Below, piece after piece: positions 21,756 through 31,300 of a DNA stretch of 64,000 nucleotides. The stretch's first letter is position 1; the number at the start of each line of letters is the position of its first letter. The DNA comes from Bathynomus jamesi (taxonomy: Eukaryota; Arthropoda; Malacostraca; Isopoda; Cirolanidae): positions 1 through 64,000 of the forward strand of contig JAJOZX010012060.1 of NCBI GenBank assembly GCA_023014485.1. Reading direction: 5' to 3'. The notes under the pieces are model-generated. The model had not been told where the DNA came from and made no database searches. It worked only from the letters and a program-made list of their open reading frames with translations. The position numbers were made by a program, and so were the translations under genes.

Positions 21756-22334
21756 TATTAGTGTAAAAACGTTTAAAGAAACAACTTTAACCTTGCACCT
21801 GCGAACCTGAAAAAAAGTAAATAAGTTATACTGGACTCACCAATCCAGGCCCAAACCTAAATAACAAACAAATAAACCTGAAATTTAAATTTAACAAAAG
21901 GAAACCAATAAATAAGCCTGACACCTGGAAACAAAAAACAACAGCAGCTTGTAAGCTGTTGATAAACTATTGAGCTTATCACAGGTCTTTGTTATAGTTT
22001 TTGACTAAACCTAGTTAGAATCAATTAGAATTAACAAAATAAACTTTAAATATACTGTAACACTAAATTGACTAAATTGACTTAAAACTTGAAAACTTTG
22101 AAATTTTGAAATCTTTGAAAGCATTGAACACTGGTAAGCCAGGACCAAATCTGATAACCGAAAAACTGGAATGCTCAAATTTCCCGGTTTGTTAGAAAAT
22201 CTGATGTTACGCGTTTCCATTTTATGGTTTAATATTTCTAGTGAAATTTGACGTTTTATATTTTTTAAAGAAATTTAGAAATTGATGAGCCGAAATATTT
22301 TGAATACTACTTCATATTTTAAATAATACTAACA
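21756..22334 (-). repeat. 5' LTR of the BEL/Pao element
   Basis: 579 bp. Shares both ends and most of its body with 14630-15089 and retains an internal segment (about 22030-22225) that the other LTR lacks. Ends against CTTA at 22335. Confidence 0.85.
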
Positions 22335-24358
22335 CTTACAACTTTTCTATCCTAAATGACCTAGAGCAGATTGTACAGCACCCTACTCGTATCCCCAATC
22401 GTCTTGCAGATAGGCCCAACATTCTGGATTTATTTCTTACCGCTCATCCTTCTTACTCTGTCAAACTTTTTTCTCCGTTGGGTTCCACCGATCACAATCT
22501 TATATCTATTTCCTGTCCTGTCGTTTCAATTTGGCCTTTCGATCCTGCCAAGAGGAAGCCTTTGGCACTTCGGCGCCGCTGATTGGGAGGCCCTTAGGCA
22601 GTACTTCTGTTGTTTCCCATGGAATGATTACTGCTTCCGTGGACGGGGCCTTTTCAAGTGTGCTGAGCGCATCACGGAGGTGATTCTCTCGGGCATGGAG
22701 GCGTACATTCCATATTCTATTCCGACTATTAATGCAAAAAACCTTGAATTAACTTTACTTGTTCTAATGCCTTCGGCAACAAAGAGGAGGCTTTCAGAAG
22801 GTACCGTCGCCATCCAACTCCTGACTCTCACTCAGCTTATATTTCTAACCGGAATCGTGCAAAATCTGTTCTTCGACTCGCCAAAAAATCGTCCATCCGA
22901 CAAAAATTTGAAAATCCATCCAATTCTAATTCTTCTCGCTCTTTCTGGCATCTAGCTAAGAACCTCTCCAACAACTTTACTTCCTCTTCTTTCCCTCCCC
23001 TTTTCCATTCCGACGGCTCAATTGCCGTCTCTTCTCCTGATAAAGCTGAACTCTTCGCTCAAACTTTCGCTTACAATTGAACCCCAGGATGATTCCGGTG
23101 CTCTTCCTCCATCTCCTCCCCCTCTGTCCTTACTATGTTTGAAATTAGGCTCTCTTCTAAAGATGTTTTTTCTGTCCGATCTGGGCTCAACTGTAGGAAG
23201 GCGTACGGTCCTGATGGTGTTCCTCCTGTTGTTCTTAAGAAATGTGCTTCTGTGTGTGCAGCCTAGGCAAACTCTTTCTTCTCTGTCTTTCATCTAGTAC
23301 TTTTCCTTCCTGCTGGAAGTTCGCTTTCATTCAGCCTGTCTCATAGAAGGGTGAACGCTCTCAACCCTCCAACTATCGTCCAATTGCTTTGATTTCTTGC
23401 TTTTCAAAAGTTTTTGAATCTATCTTTAATAGGAAAATTCTCAAACACCTTTCCTCTCACAATCTTCTTTCAGATCATCAGTATGGATTCCGCAAAGGAC
23501 GCTCTACTGGCGATCTTCTTGCATATCTTTCTGACTCTTGGTCATCCTCCTTTTGGGATTTCGGTGAAACTTTTGCTATTGCGCTAGACATATCAAAAGC
23601 TTATGATAGAGTCTGGCACAAATCTTTAATTTCCAAACTGCCCTCCTTCGGTTTCTATCCTTCTATCTGTGCCTTTATCTCTAATTTCATTTCTGCCCGA
23701 TCTATAGCTGCGGTTGTAGATGGCCACTGTTCTTCTCCTGAAACTATTAATAGTGATGTTCCTCAGGGTTCTGTCCTGTCTCCCACTCTTTTCCTTTTAT
23801 TTATTAATGATCTTTTAATCCGCACTTCCTGTCATATTCACTCCTATGCCGATGATCCCACTCTTCACTTCTCCACCCGCTTCCCAAAGCGACCCTCACA
23901 GCGATCACTTCATGATCCGCGTAGGACGGTTATGGGACACCTGACCTCTGATCTTTCTGCCATATCTGATTGGGGCAGAGAAACCCTTGTGGCTTTCAAT
24001 GCCTCAAAAACTCAGTTCTTCCATCTGTTTACTCGTCACAATCTTCTACACAACTATCCCCTCACTTTCAACAATACATAACTCAATCCTTCCTCTTCTC
24101 TTAACATTCTTGGCGTTTCCTTTTCTCGTGATCTTTCCTGGAAAAATCACATATACTCTCGTTCCAAAACAGCTTCTAAGAGGTTAGGTGTGCTGTACCA
24201 CTTCCGCAGTTTCTTCACCCCCGCTCAGTTGCTGTCTCTGTACAGAGGTCAGTTCGCCCCTGTATGGAGTATGCTTCTCATGTGTAGGGTGGCTCAACCC
24301 ACACAGCCGTACTTGACCGGGTGGAATCAAAGGTTTTTCGTCTCATCAATTCCTCGCC
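22335..24358 (+). mobile_element. LINE B, second piece (reverse transcriptase)
   Basis: Continues LINE B after the BEL/Pao insertion. Endonuclease remnants are followed by a long reverse transcriptase frame (23389-24081) with QYGFRKGRSTGD, FAIALDISKAYDRVWHKSL, SDVPQGSVLSP and HSYADDPTLHF, so the catalytic Asp pair is intact. Upstream frames are broken. The piece ends in CTCGCC (24353-24358), the left target duplication of the Polinton. LINE A (8249-8260) shows this site undivided. Confidence 0.85.
23389..24081 (+). pseudogene. LINE B reverse transcriptase, 230-residue open stretch
   Basis: The longest intact piece of a Jockey/I-like reverse transcriptase in the window. It starts in SCFSKVFESIFNRKIL, passes QYGFR, the first Asp in ALDISKAYD, the primer-grip region and YADD near 23847, and ends after SDWGRETLVAFNASKTQFFHL. 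Upstream, NYRPIAL lies in the preceding bases, broken by a stop near 23345. It would synthesise LINE cDNA. Confidence 0.8.
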
Positions 24359-24753
24359 AGTAGTATACCCGCAAAATGTATGAGCGCAATTGCATTGCAA
24401 TGTTGCAAGAGTGCCAACCCACCCCCTTTGTTGCAAGAGTTCCAACCCCCATTTTTGCAACCCCAAAATGGGGCTGCAAGGGGTATGCAACCTGGAGTTA
24501 TCCCCAAACTTTGTTGTCCAAAATGGGATTGCAAGGGGCATGCAACTTGGAGGCGGAGTTCTCCCCCAAGATGAACCCCGCAAAGGGGCATACCTAAACT
24601 AAGGGAGCCCCTTTGGGGGAGAAGGGGACGCCTCACCCTCCAAAGGAGCAGAAAGAAAGAGACAGGAAGAGAGAGAGGAAGAGGAGGGTCCTTGCTCGGC
24701 TGATTGCCGAGCTCATATGAGTTCTTCAGCCACCCGCCGCCCACTTATAGGGC
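24359..24753 (+). repeat. Polinton left terminal inverted repeat
   Basis: Inverse of 56879-57317. Rich in short reiterations such as CCCCAAAATGGG and GCAAGGGG(T/C)ATGCAAC. The right copy has extra blocks of the same reiterations (about 45 bp net). Homology fades after CTTATAGGG. Short frames here are shadows of the repeat. Confidence 0.9.
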
Positions 24754-25369
24754 ACTAATCAGCCAGATGGCTGATGAGTTGCCAGATAACGCCATGTGTT
24801 TAATTATTAATCAGCCAGTCGGCTGCTGAGTTGCCAGATAACGCCATGTATTTTATTTAAAGCATATATTCCAGTTGGTTTAGAAGGCCGATTTGACAAA
24901 TAGCAGCTAATTAGTTATTCTGTTTTAGAAACAAATGATGTAAAAGTGTTCAAGGAATAAATAAAACACCATTACAACGTTCTGTTTATTAATTAATATT
25001 TATACAATGGGGTGTATATATGATCAAATAATAGAACGGAAAATATATAATCATACAAAGCATAGTATTAACCAAATATTAGAAAAATATATATTTATAT
25101 TAATTATATAAAATCGTAGAAAACATGGAAAATATATAATCATACAAAGCACAGTATTAATCAAATATAAAATATATAGTTATATTATCAAAAGTTATAT
25201 CAAATATTAAAAATATTAATACAGAAAAAATATAGTTATATTAATTATATATAATTGTACAAAACATAGTATTAACCAAATATTAGAAAATATATATTTA
25301 TATTAATTATATATAATCGTACAAAATTTAGTATTAGAAAATATTACAGTAAAAATATATATATTGTCT
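24754..25369. repeat. subterminal AT-rich region with about 105-bp minisatellite
   Basis: Two partial repeats containing CAGCCAG...GAGTTGCCAGATAACGCCATG occur at 24762-24800 and 24818-24848. From 25030 to 25350 an extremely AT-rich unit with ATAATC(A/G)TACAAA...AGTATTAACCAAATATTAGAAAA recurs about three times. No gene is visible. Confidence 0.6.
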
Positions 25370-25720
25370 TTACGTTCTACGGTACAAAACGGTAAATTCA
25401 ATGCTGATTGATGCTACATCAACATCGCCATTACTCTGCACGATGTGGTAAAACCGCTCAAGCATCACCTCGCCGCTTAACTGATACGGCGGTTTATATT
25501 CGATGTAAATGGCTTTCATATAATTCAACACTATTTTTGTACCCACTTTACACTCGGCAGGTAAGTTGTCTTTAAGCGCCACTAGAACGCAATCAAAAGC
25601 ACGCGCAAAAACGTCATCGTTAACTATGTCATTAAATACAAGCTTATAATCATGCCTTTCCAATCGAGGGTTTTTTCTTAACGTACCGAACTTTTCAATC
25701 GTGAACTCTTCACCCGGCAT
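25370..25720 (-). CDS. Polinton left-end protein, 116 residues, function unknown
   Basis: The frame runs from MPGEEFTIEKFGTLRKN to VASISIEFTVLYRRT and stops at 25370, right beside the AT-rich subterminal region. It overlaps no other gene and follows the frame 25731-26624 by 10 bp, so the two may be one broken gene or two genes of one transcript. The segment VMLERFYHIVQSNGDVDV followed by a beta-strand pattern reminds me of the non-catalytic N-terminal part of Polinton polymerases, but the resemblance is weak and I cannot confirm it. Composition is like the other Polinton genes. Confidence 0.5.
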   Translation of the reverse strand: MPGEEFTIEKFGTLRKNPRLERHDYKLVFNDIVNDDVFARAFDCVLVALKDNLPAECKVGTKIVLNYMKAIYIEYKPPYQLSGEVMLERFYHIVQSNGDVDVASISIEFTVLYRRT

Positions 25721-25730
25721 AGCAGCAATT

Positions 25731-26624
25731 TTAATAATCTTCCAAGTCGTAACGGCAGCTATCCACTATATAGAGGTACAGTTCTTCAGGGTGAACAGTG
25801 TAGGCGAGCTCAGCTCTGTACCTCTCAAGCGTTTTGTACCAAAGCTCGGGATATTTCGAAGAGTCTAAGCCTTTTAAATACGCATCCAGAGCTAATCCGT
25901 TCTCTCCCTGCTCATTCTTACATTCAACAAATCCGTCGAACAGAGTGGTGTAAGCGTATTCAAGTACTGTGTCAAAGTAAATCATGTCTGAGATACGTGT
26001 GTCTAATATAGGTTTCAGCTTACGGAATCCAACGATCTCAAACATTCTGTCGAGGATGAAACGATTTCGTGTAGGAACAAGAACGCCATTATCAGCTGTG
26101 TTCTTCCACATCAGTCGTATATCAACGCATGGTTGATTGTTATTTACACTCAATGTACAAACAACGGTATATGAGGAGGCTTCACTAATCACCTCTCTCA
26201 TTATACCTACGTCAGCTGGTATTTTATAGCGGTCCTCAGCCCACCTCTCAACTGCCACGAAGATTTTATGCATCTCCTCAAGATTTAAATAAATAACGTT
26301 GCGTTTGCTCGCAGGTCTACTGTTCGTTTCAAGCACACAGTTAATGGTGCCGGTTTCTCGCCTGAATACGCGCAATGACTTCGTCACGGAGACGTCGTAC
26401 GAGGCGTTGAGAATGCTTCTCAAAGGGAGTTCCATCGTATTCGCACAGCTCGAGATGACTATGGCACAACCACTCGGCGCAAGCTCTGAGAAGACTATGA
26501 GCCGCATGAGGCACGCAAGTAGGTGCCCTGATGATACGTGAATGGGTTTGTTCGAACTCGTATGATCCGTGAGGTGCGAGTCGCACCATAATCTAATGAA
26601 ACGTGTGCGGCACTGACTCAACAT
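25731..26624 (-). CDS. Polinton left-arm protein, 297 residues, unrecognised
   Basis: ATG 26624 opens a frame MLSQCRTRFIRLWCDSHLTD..., whose first 20 codons are also the end of every unit of the tandem array. The unique part begins at about 26564. Between 26341 and 26589 another frame (LLRACAEWLCHSHLELCEYDG) looks more protein-like than the main one, so a frameshift near 26350 is likely and the true N-terminal half may be read there. From 26330 down the main frame (NVIYLNLEEMHKIFVAVERWAED to YIVDSCRYDLEDY) looks genuine. No motif identifies it. As a minus-strand gene behind the polymerase it belongs to the element's early side. Confidence 0.5.
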   Translation of the reverse strand: MLSQCRTRFIRLWCDSHLTDHTSSNKPIHVSSGHLLACLMRLIVFSELAPSGCAIVISSCANTMELPLRSILNASYDVSVTKSLRVFRRETGTINCVLETNSRPASKRNVIYLNLEEMHKIFVAVERWAEDRYKIPADVGIMREVISEASSYTVVCTLSVNNNQPCVDIRLMWKNTADNGVLVPTRNRFILDRMFEIVGFRKLKPILDTRISDMIYFDTVLEYAYTTLFDGFVECKNEQGENGLALDAYLKGLDSSKYPELWYKTLERYRAELAYTVHPEELYLYIVDSCRYDLEDY

Positions 26625-26822
26625 GAATTGTTATACCCCATTATATTGGATCTTGCTCCTTCGCACGATCCAATGTGGTTTTAAAAGAGGCAAAAGAGGG
26701 GGGAATAGGAAGTTTTTCACTATCCACTATATCTTGACACTTTGCTGAATACCATTTCATAAACGTTGAACAAGCAATATTAAAGGTTGCCATTACTATT
26801 TTTCTTCCACGCGAGAGAATAC

Positions 26823-26857
26823 ACGTCCGAGCTCAAGGGTATACAGAGGTCGACTGA
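26823..26857 (-). promoter_or_regulatory. initiator + DPE core promoter of the truncated first array unit
   Basis: Minus-strand TCAGTC initiator (26852-26857, +1 at 26855) and GGACGT (26823-26828) exactly at +28 to +33, matching the DPE consensus RGWYVT. The downstream ORF 1 is cut short by the deletion in this unit. Confidence 0.6.
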
Positions 26858-27629
26858 GAACGCGGGGACAGAGGCCTGCTCAGGCTACGGCATGAGTCAC
26901 GCCGCCGGTCTTGCAGGGGGCGGGGCTTAACTTTTACTGTACATACGCACGCACACAAAGTGAAAAGCAAGTTGAAGCACGATTTATTTAATAAACGAAA
27001 TATTCAAGGTGTACATATTTGCAAATACGTGCAATAAATAAGTTAACAATAGGCACATCAAAGTTTATGGTAACCAAAGGGTACGGTATCATAGGTACCA
27101 GGTAACTGGTGACGTTTCTTATAGGTGTTACAGCACACCTTCGTTCCCCTAAGTTCCTTCACGCCCCAGCTTCCGCGCCCGAAAATTGTGGGTGCCTACA
27201 ATTAACTGGGGAGGTCGTTCGCCCTCATCATCGTCCAAACATATTAGATCCTTCAACAAATCAAAGTTAACGACCTGTCGATTCGCTTGGTTAAGCGTGA
27301 TACCCTTTGCCTTCACGATATATTTCGTTTCATTCCCTATCCTCACCCGTACCCCATAAGTTTTTGGACCTGTTGAGACAAAAGAGTCGCGTATGCGTTG
27401 ATCCGTGAGGTGCGAGTCGCACCATAATCTAATGAAACGTGTGCGTCACTGACTCAACATGAATTGTTATACCCCATTATATTGGATAGGTGTTTTGAGA
27501 AATTTTCCGGTACAAGAATTAATTTCGGTTTTAACGTTTTATCACTCCCACTCCCCTGAATAAACACCAGACAGTTTCCCTCAGGGTAAATTTCACGAGC
27601 TAAACACATTTTATAATGTTTTATCTCTC

Positions 27630-27902
27630 CTAAACATCATCACAATCCGGCGCACTATTTGAGAGAAACATATGCCCACATTTTTCCTTTTTGTGTAACA
27701 GACGATATTTATTTCTAAAGTCTGCTAAAAACTCACGCAGGGCACTAGCCACAACCTCACTACGAACCTCATCATGATATACATTAATAGAATTATAAAA
27801 ATACTTAAGATTCTCCATGATGACGAGATTTACATTTTCAACCGCAGTGTACGAGTACTCGGTACGGTGTAACATGACAATACCGCTTGTCACACCACCC
27901 AT
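27630..27902 (-). CDS. array unit ORF 2 (MGGV...), 90 residues, unknown
   Basis: The second frame of the unit opens at ATG 27902 and overlaps the end of ORF 1 by 65 bp in the +1 frame. The protein (NLKYFYNSINVYHDEVRSEVV, then LADFRNKYRLLHKKEKCGHMFLSN) is rich in aromatic and charged residues and has no motif I know. Equivalent frames stand at 29053-29328, 30441-30734, 31859-32152 and 33294-33569; later units carry indels. It looks like the C-terminal half of the ORF 1 protein displaced by one base rather than an independent gene, because it has no promoter or spacing of its own. Confidence 0.55.
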   Translation of the reverse strand: MGGVTSGIVMLHRTEYSYTAVENVNLVIMENLKYFYNSINVYHDEVRSEVVASALREFLADFRNKYRLLHKKEKCGHMFLSNSAPDCDDV

Positions 27903-28218
27903 CAATAAGACTCACTATCCATATCTGCTGCTTCTCTTCTGCACGCGTTGTTTCTTTTACTTCACGGTATATGTGAGACTTTATAAAGCTTAGGTCTATA
28001 GCATACTTCAATACATCGTCTGTGCAACGAAAGCCTACAACGCTCTCACCAGAATAACCATAGAGTATTTGTACATCTTGCTCCTTCGCACGATCCAATG
28101 TGGTTTTAAAAGAGGCAAAAGAGGGGGGAATAGGAAGTTTTTCACTATCCACTATATCTTGACACTTTGCTGAATACCATTTCATAAACGTTGAACAAGC
28201 AATATTAAAGGTTGCCAT
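27838..28218 (-). CDS. array unit ORF 1 (MATF...), 126 residues, best copy, unknown
   Basis: This is the only full-length copy of the frame. ATG 28218 lies 63 nt into the predicted transcript from the initiator at 28280. The protein starts MATFNIACSTFMKWYSAKCQDI, has FASFKTTLDRAKEQDVQILYGYSGESVVGFRC, and ends WIVSLIDGW plus a tail that overlaps ORF 2. Shortened or frameshifted copies occur in the other units (29335-29637, 32282-32464, 33621-33881, 34969-35292, 36388-36684, 37772-38065). No family is recognised. Repeated amplification with its own promoter suggests dosage of this product once mattered to the element, which is inference. Confidence 0.6.
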   Translation of the reverse strand: MATFNIACSTFMKWYSAKCQDIVDSEKLPIPPSFASFKTTLDRAKEQDVQILYGYSGESVVGFRCTDDVLKYAIDLSFIKSHIYREVKETTRAEEKQQIWIVSLIDGWCDKRYCHVTPYRVLVHCG

Positions 28219-28247
28219 TACTATTTTTCTTCCACGCGAGAGAATAC

Positions 28248-28350
28248 ACGTCCGAGCTCAAGGGTATACAGAGGTCGACTGAGAACGCGGGGACAGAGGC
28301 CTGCTCAGGCTACGGCATGAGTCACGCCGCCGGTCTTGCAGGGGGCGGGG
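28248..28350 (-). promoter_or_regulatory. array unit promoter: GC box, AP-1-like site, initiator, DPE
   Basis: Reading toward ORF 1: CCCCGCCCCC at 28341-28350 (about -61 to -70), TGACTCA at 28318-28324 (-38 to -44), TCAGTC initiator at 28277-28282 (+1 at 28280) and GGACGT at 28248-28253 (+28 to +33, full DPE match). There is no TATA box. The same string recurs in every unit of the array. The layout is that of arthropod TATA-less promoters. Confidence 0.65.
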
Positions 28351-31300
28351 CTTAACTTTTACTGTACATACGCACGCACACAAAGTGAAAAGCAAGTTGA
28401 AGCACGATTTATTTAATAAACGAAATATTCAAGGTGTACATATTTGCAAATACGTGCAATAAATAAGTTAACAATAGGCACATCAAAGTTTATGGTAACC
28501 AAAGGGTACGGTATCATAGGTACCAGGTAACTGGTGACGTTTCTTATAGGTGTTACAGCACACCTTCGTTCCCCTAAGTTCCTTCACGCCCCCAGCTTCC
28601 GCGCCCGAAAATTGTGGGTGCCTACAATTAACTGGAGAGGTCGTTCGCCCTCATCATCGTCCAAACATATTAGATCCTTCAACAAATCAAAGTTAACGAC
28701 CTGTCGATTCGCTTGGTTAAGCGTGATACCCTTTGCCTTCACGATATATTTCGTTTCATTCCCTATCCTCACCCGTACCCCATAAGTTTTTGGACCTGTT
28801 GAGACAAAAGAGTCGCGTATGCGTTGATCCGTGAGGTGCGAGTCGCACCATAATCTAATGAAACGTGTGCGCACTGACTCAACATGAATTGTTATACCCC
28901 ATTATATTGGATAGGTGTTTTGAGAAATTTTCCGGTACAAGAATTAATTTCGGTTTTAACGTTTTATCACTCCCACTCCCCTGAATAAACACCAGACAGT
29001 TTCCCTCAGGGTAAATTTCACGAGCTAAACACATTTTATAATGTTTATCTCTCTAAACATCATCACAATCCGGCGCACTATTTGAGAGAAACATATGCCC
29101 ACATTTTTCCTTTTTGTGTAACAGACGATATTTATTTCTAAAGTCTGCTAAAAACTCACGCAGGGCACTAGCCACAACCTCACTACGAACCTCATCATGA
29201 TATACATTAATAGAATTATAAAAATACTTAAGATTCTCCATGATGACGAGATTTACATTTTCAACCGCAGTGTACGAGTACTCGGTACGGTGTAACATGA
29301 CAATATCGCTTGTCACACCACCCATCAATAAGACTCAACATATCTGCTGCTTCTCTTCTGCACGCGTTGTTTCTTTTACTTCACGGTATATGTGAGACTT
29401 TATAAAGCTTAGGTCTATAGCATACTTCAATACATCGTCTGTGCAACGAAAGCCTACAACGCTCTCACCAGAATAACCATAGAGTATTTGTACATCTTGC
29501 TCCTTCGCACGATCCAATGTGGTTTTAAAAGAGGCAAAAGAGGGGGGAATAGGAAGTTTTTCACTATCCACTATATCTTGACACTTTGCTGAATACCATT
29601 TCATAAACGTTGAACAAGCAATATTAAAGGTTGCCATTACTATTTTTCTTCCACGCGAGAGAATACACGTCCGAGCTCAAGGGTATACAGAGGTCGACTG
29701 AGAACGCGGGGACAGAGGCCTGCTCAGGCTACGGCATGAGTCACGCCGCCGGTCTTGCAGGGGGCGGGGCTTAACTTTTACTGTACATACGCACGCACAC
29801 AAGTGAAAAGCAAGTTGAAGCACGATTTATTTAATAAACGAAATATTCAAGGTGTACATATTTGCAAATACGTGCAATAAATAAGTTAACAATAGGCACA
29901 TCAAAGTTTATGGTAACCAAAGGGTACGGTATCATAGGTACAGGTACTGTGACGTTTCTATAGGTGTACAGCACACCTTCGTCCCTAAGTTCCTTCACGC
30001 CCCCAGCTTCCGCGCCCGAAAATTGTGGGTGCCTACAATTAACTGGAGAGGTCGTTCGCCCTCATCATCGTCCAAACATATTAGATCCTTCAACAAATCA
30101 AAGTTAACGACCTGCGATTCGCTTGGTTAAGCGTGATACCCTTTGCCTTCACGATATATTTCGTTTCCTTCCTATCCTCACCCGTACCCCATAAGTTTTG
30201 ACCTGTTGAGACAAAAGAGTCGCGTATGCGTTGATCCGTGAGGTGCGAGTCCACATAATCTAATGAAACGTGTGCGTCACTGACTCAACATGAATTGTTA
30301 TACCCATTATATTGGATAGGTGTTTTGAGAAATTTTCCGGTACAAGAATTAATTTCGGTTTTAACGTTTTATCACTCCCACTCCCCTGAATAAACACCAG
30401 ACAGTTTCCCTCAGGGTAAATTTCACGAGCTAAACACATTTTATAATGTTTTATCTCTCCTAAACATCATCACAATCCGGCGCACTATTGAGAGAAACAT
30501 ATGCCCACATTTTTCCTTTTTGTGTAACAGACGATATTTATTTCTAAAGTCTGCTAAAAACTCACGCAGGGCACTAGCCACAACCTCACTACGAACCTCA
30601 TCATGATATACATTAATAGAATTATAAAAATACTTAAGATTCTCCATGATGACGAGATTTACATTTTCAACCGCAGTGTACGAGTACTCGGTACGGTGTA
30701 ACATGACAATACCGCTTGTCACACCACCCATCAATAAGACTCACTATCCATATCTGCTGCTTCTCTTCTGCACGCGTTGTTTCTTTTACTTCACGGTATA
30801 TGTGAGACTTTATAAAGCTTAGGTCTATAGCATACTTCAATACATCGTCTGTGCAACGAAAGCCTACAACGCTCTCACCAGAATAACCATAGAGATTTGT
30901 ACATCTTGCTCCTTCGCACGATCCAATGTGGTTTTAAAAGAGGCAAAAGAGGGGGAATAGGAAGTTTTTCACTATCCATATATCTTGACACTTTGCTGAA
31001 TACCATTTCATAAACGTTGAACAAGCAATATTAAAGGTTGCCATTACTATTTTTCTTCCACGCGAGAGAATACACGTCCGAGCTCAAGGGTATACAGAGG
31101 TCGACTGAGAACGCGGGGACAGAGGCTGCTCAGGCTACGGCATGAGTCACGCCGCCGGTCTTGCAGGGGGCGGGGCTTAACTTTTACTGTACATACGCAC
31201 GCACACAAAGTGAAAAGCAAGTTGAAGCACGATTTATTTAATAAACGAAATATTCAAGGTGTACATATTTGCAAATACGTGCAATAAATAAGTTAACAAT

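Larger units (their letters stand above)
14630..22334 (-). mobile_element. BEL/Pao LTR retrotransposon, 7.7 kb, minus strand, decayed
   Basis: Two long terminal repeats (14630-15089 and 21756-22334) bracket minus-strand gag-pol fragments in BEL/Pao order: gag, zinc knuckle, protease, reverse transcriptase, RNase H, integrase and the C-terminal integrase extension. The 4-bp duplication CTTA flanks the element (14626-14629, 22335-22338). In element orientation the LTR starts TGTTAG. Many frameshifts break the polyprotein. It is inserted in the endonuclease region of LINE B. Confidence 0.9.

Noticed and set aside
24376..24602. Several 60-130-residue frames on both strands
   Set aside because: Shadow frames within the G+C-rich reiterations of the terminal repeat; the same applies to 57034-57442.
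24359..24753. SINE-like repeat also present near 57 kb
   Set aside because: The two copies are inverted, lie exactly at the broken LINE halves and carry the AG/CT ends, so they are the Polinton termini.
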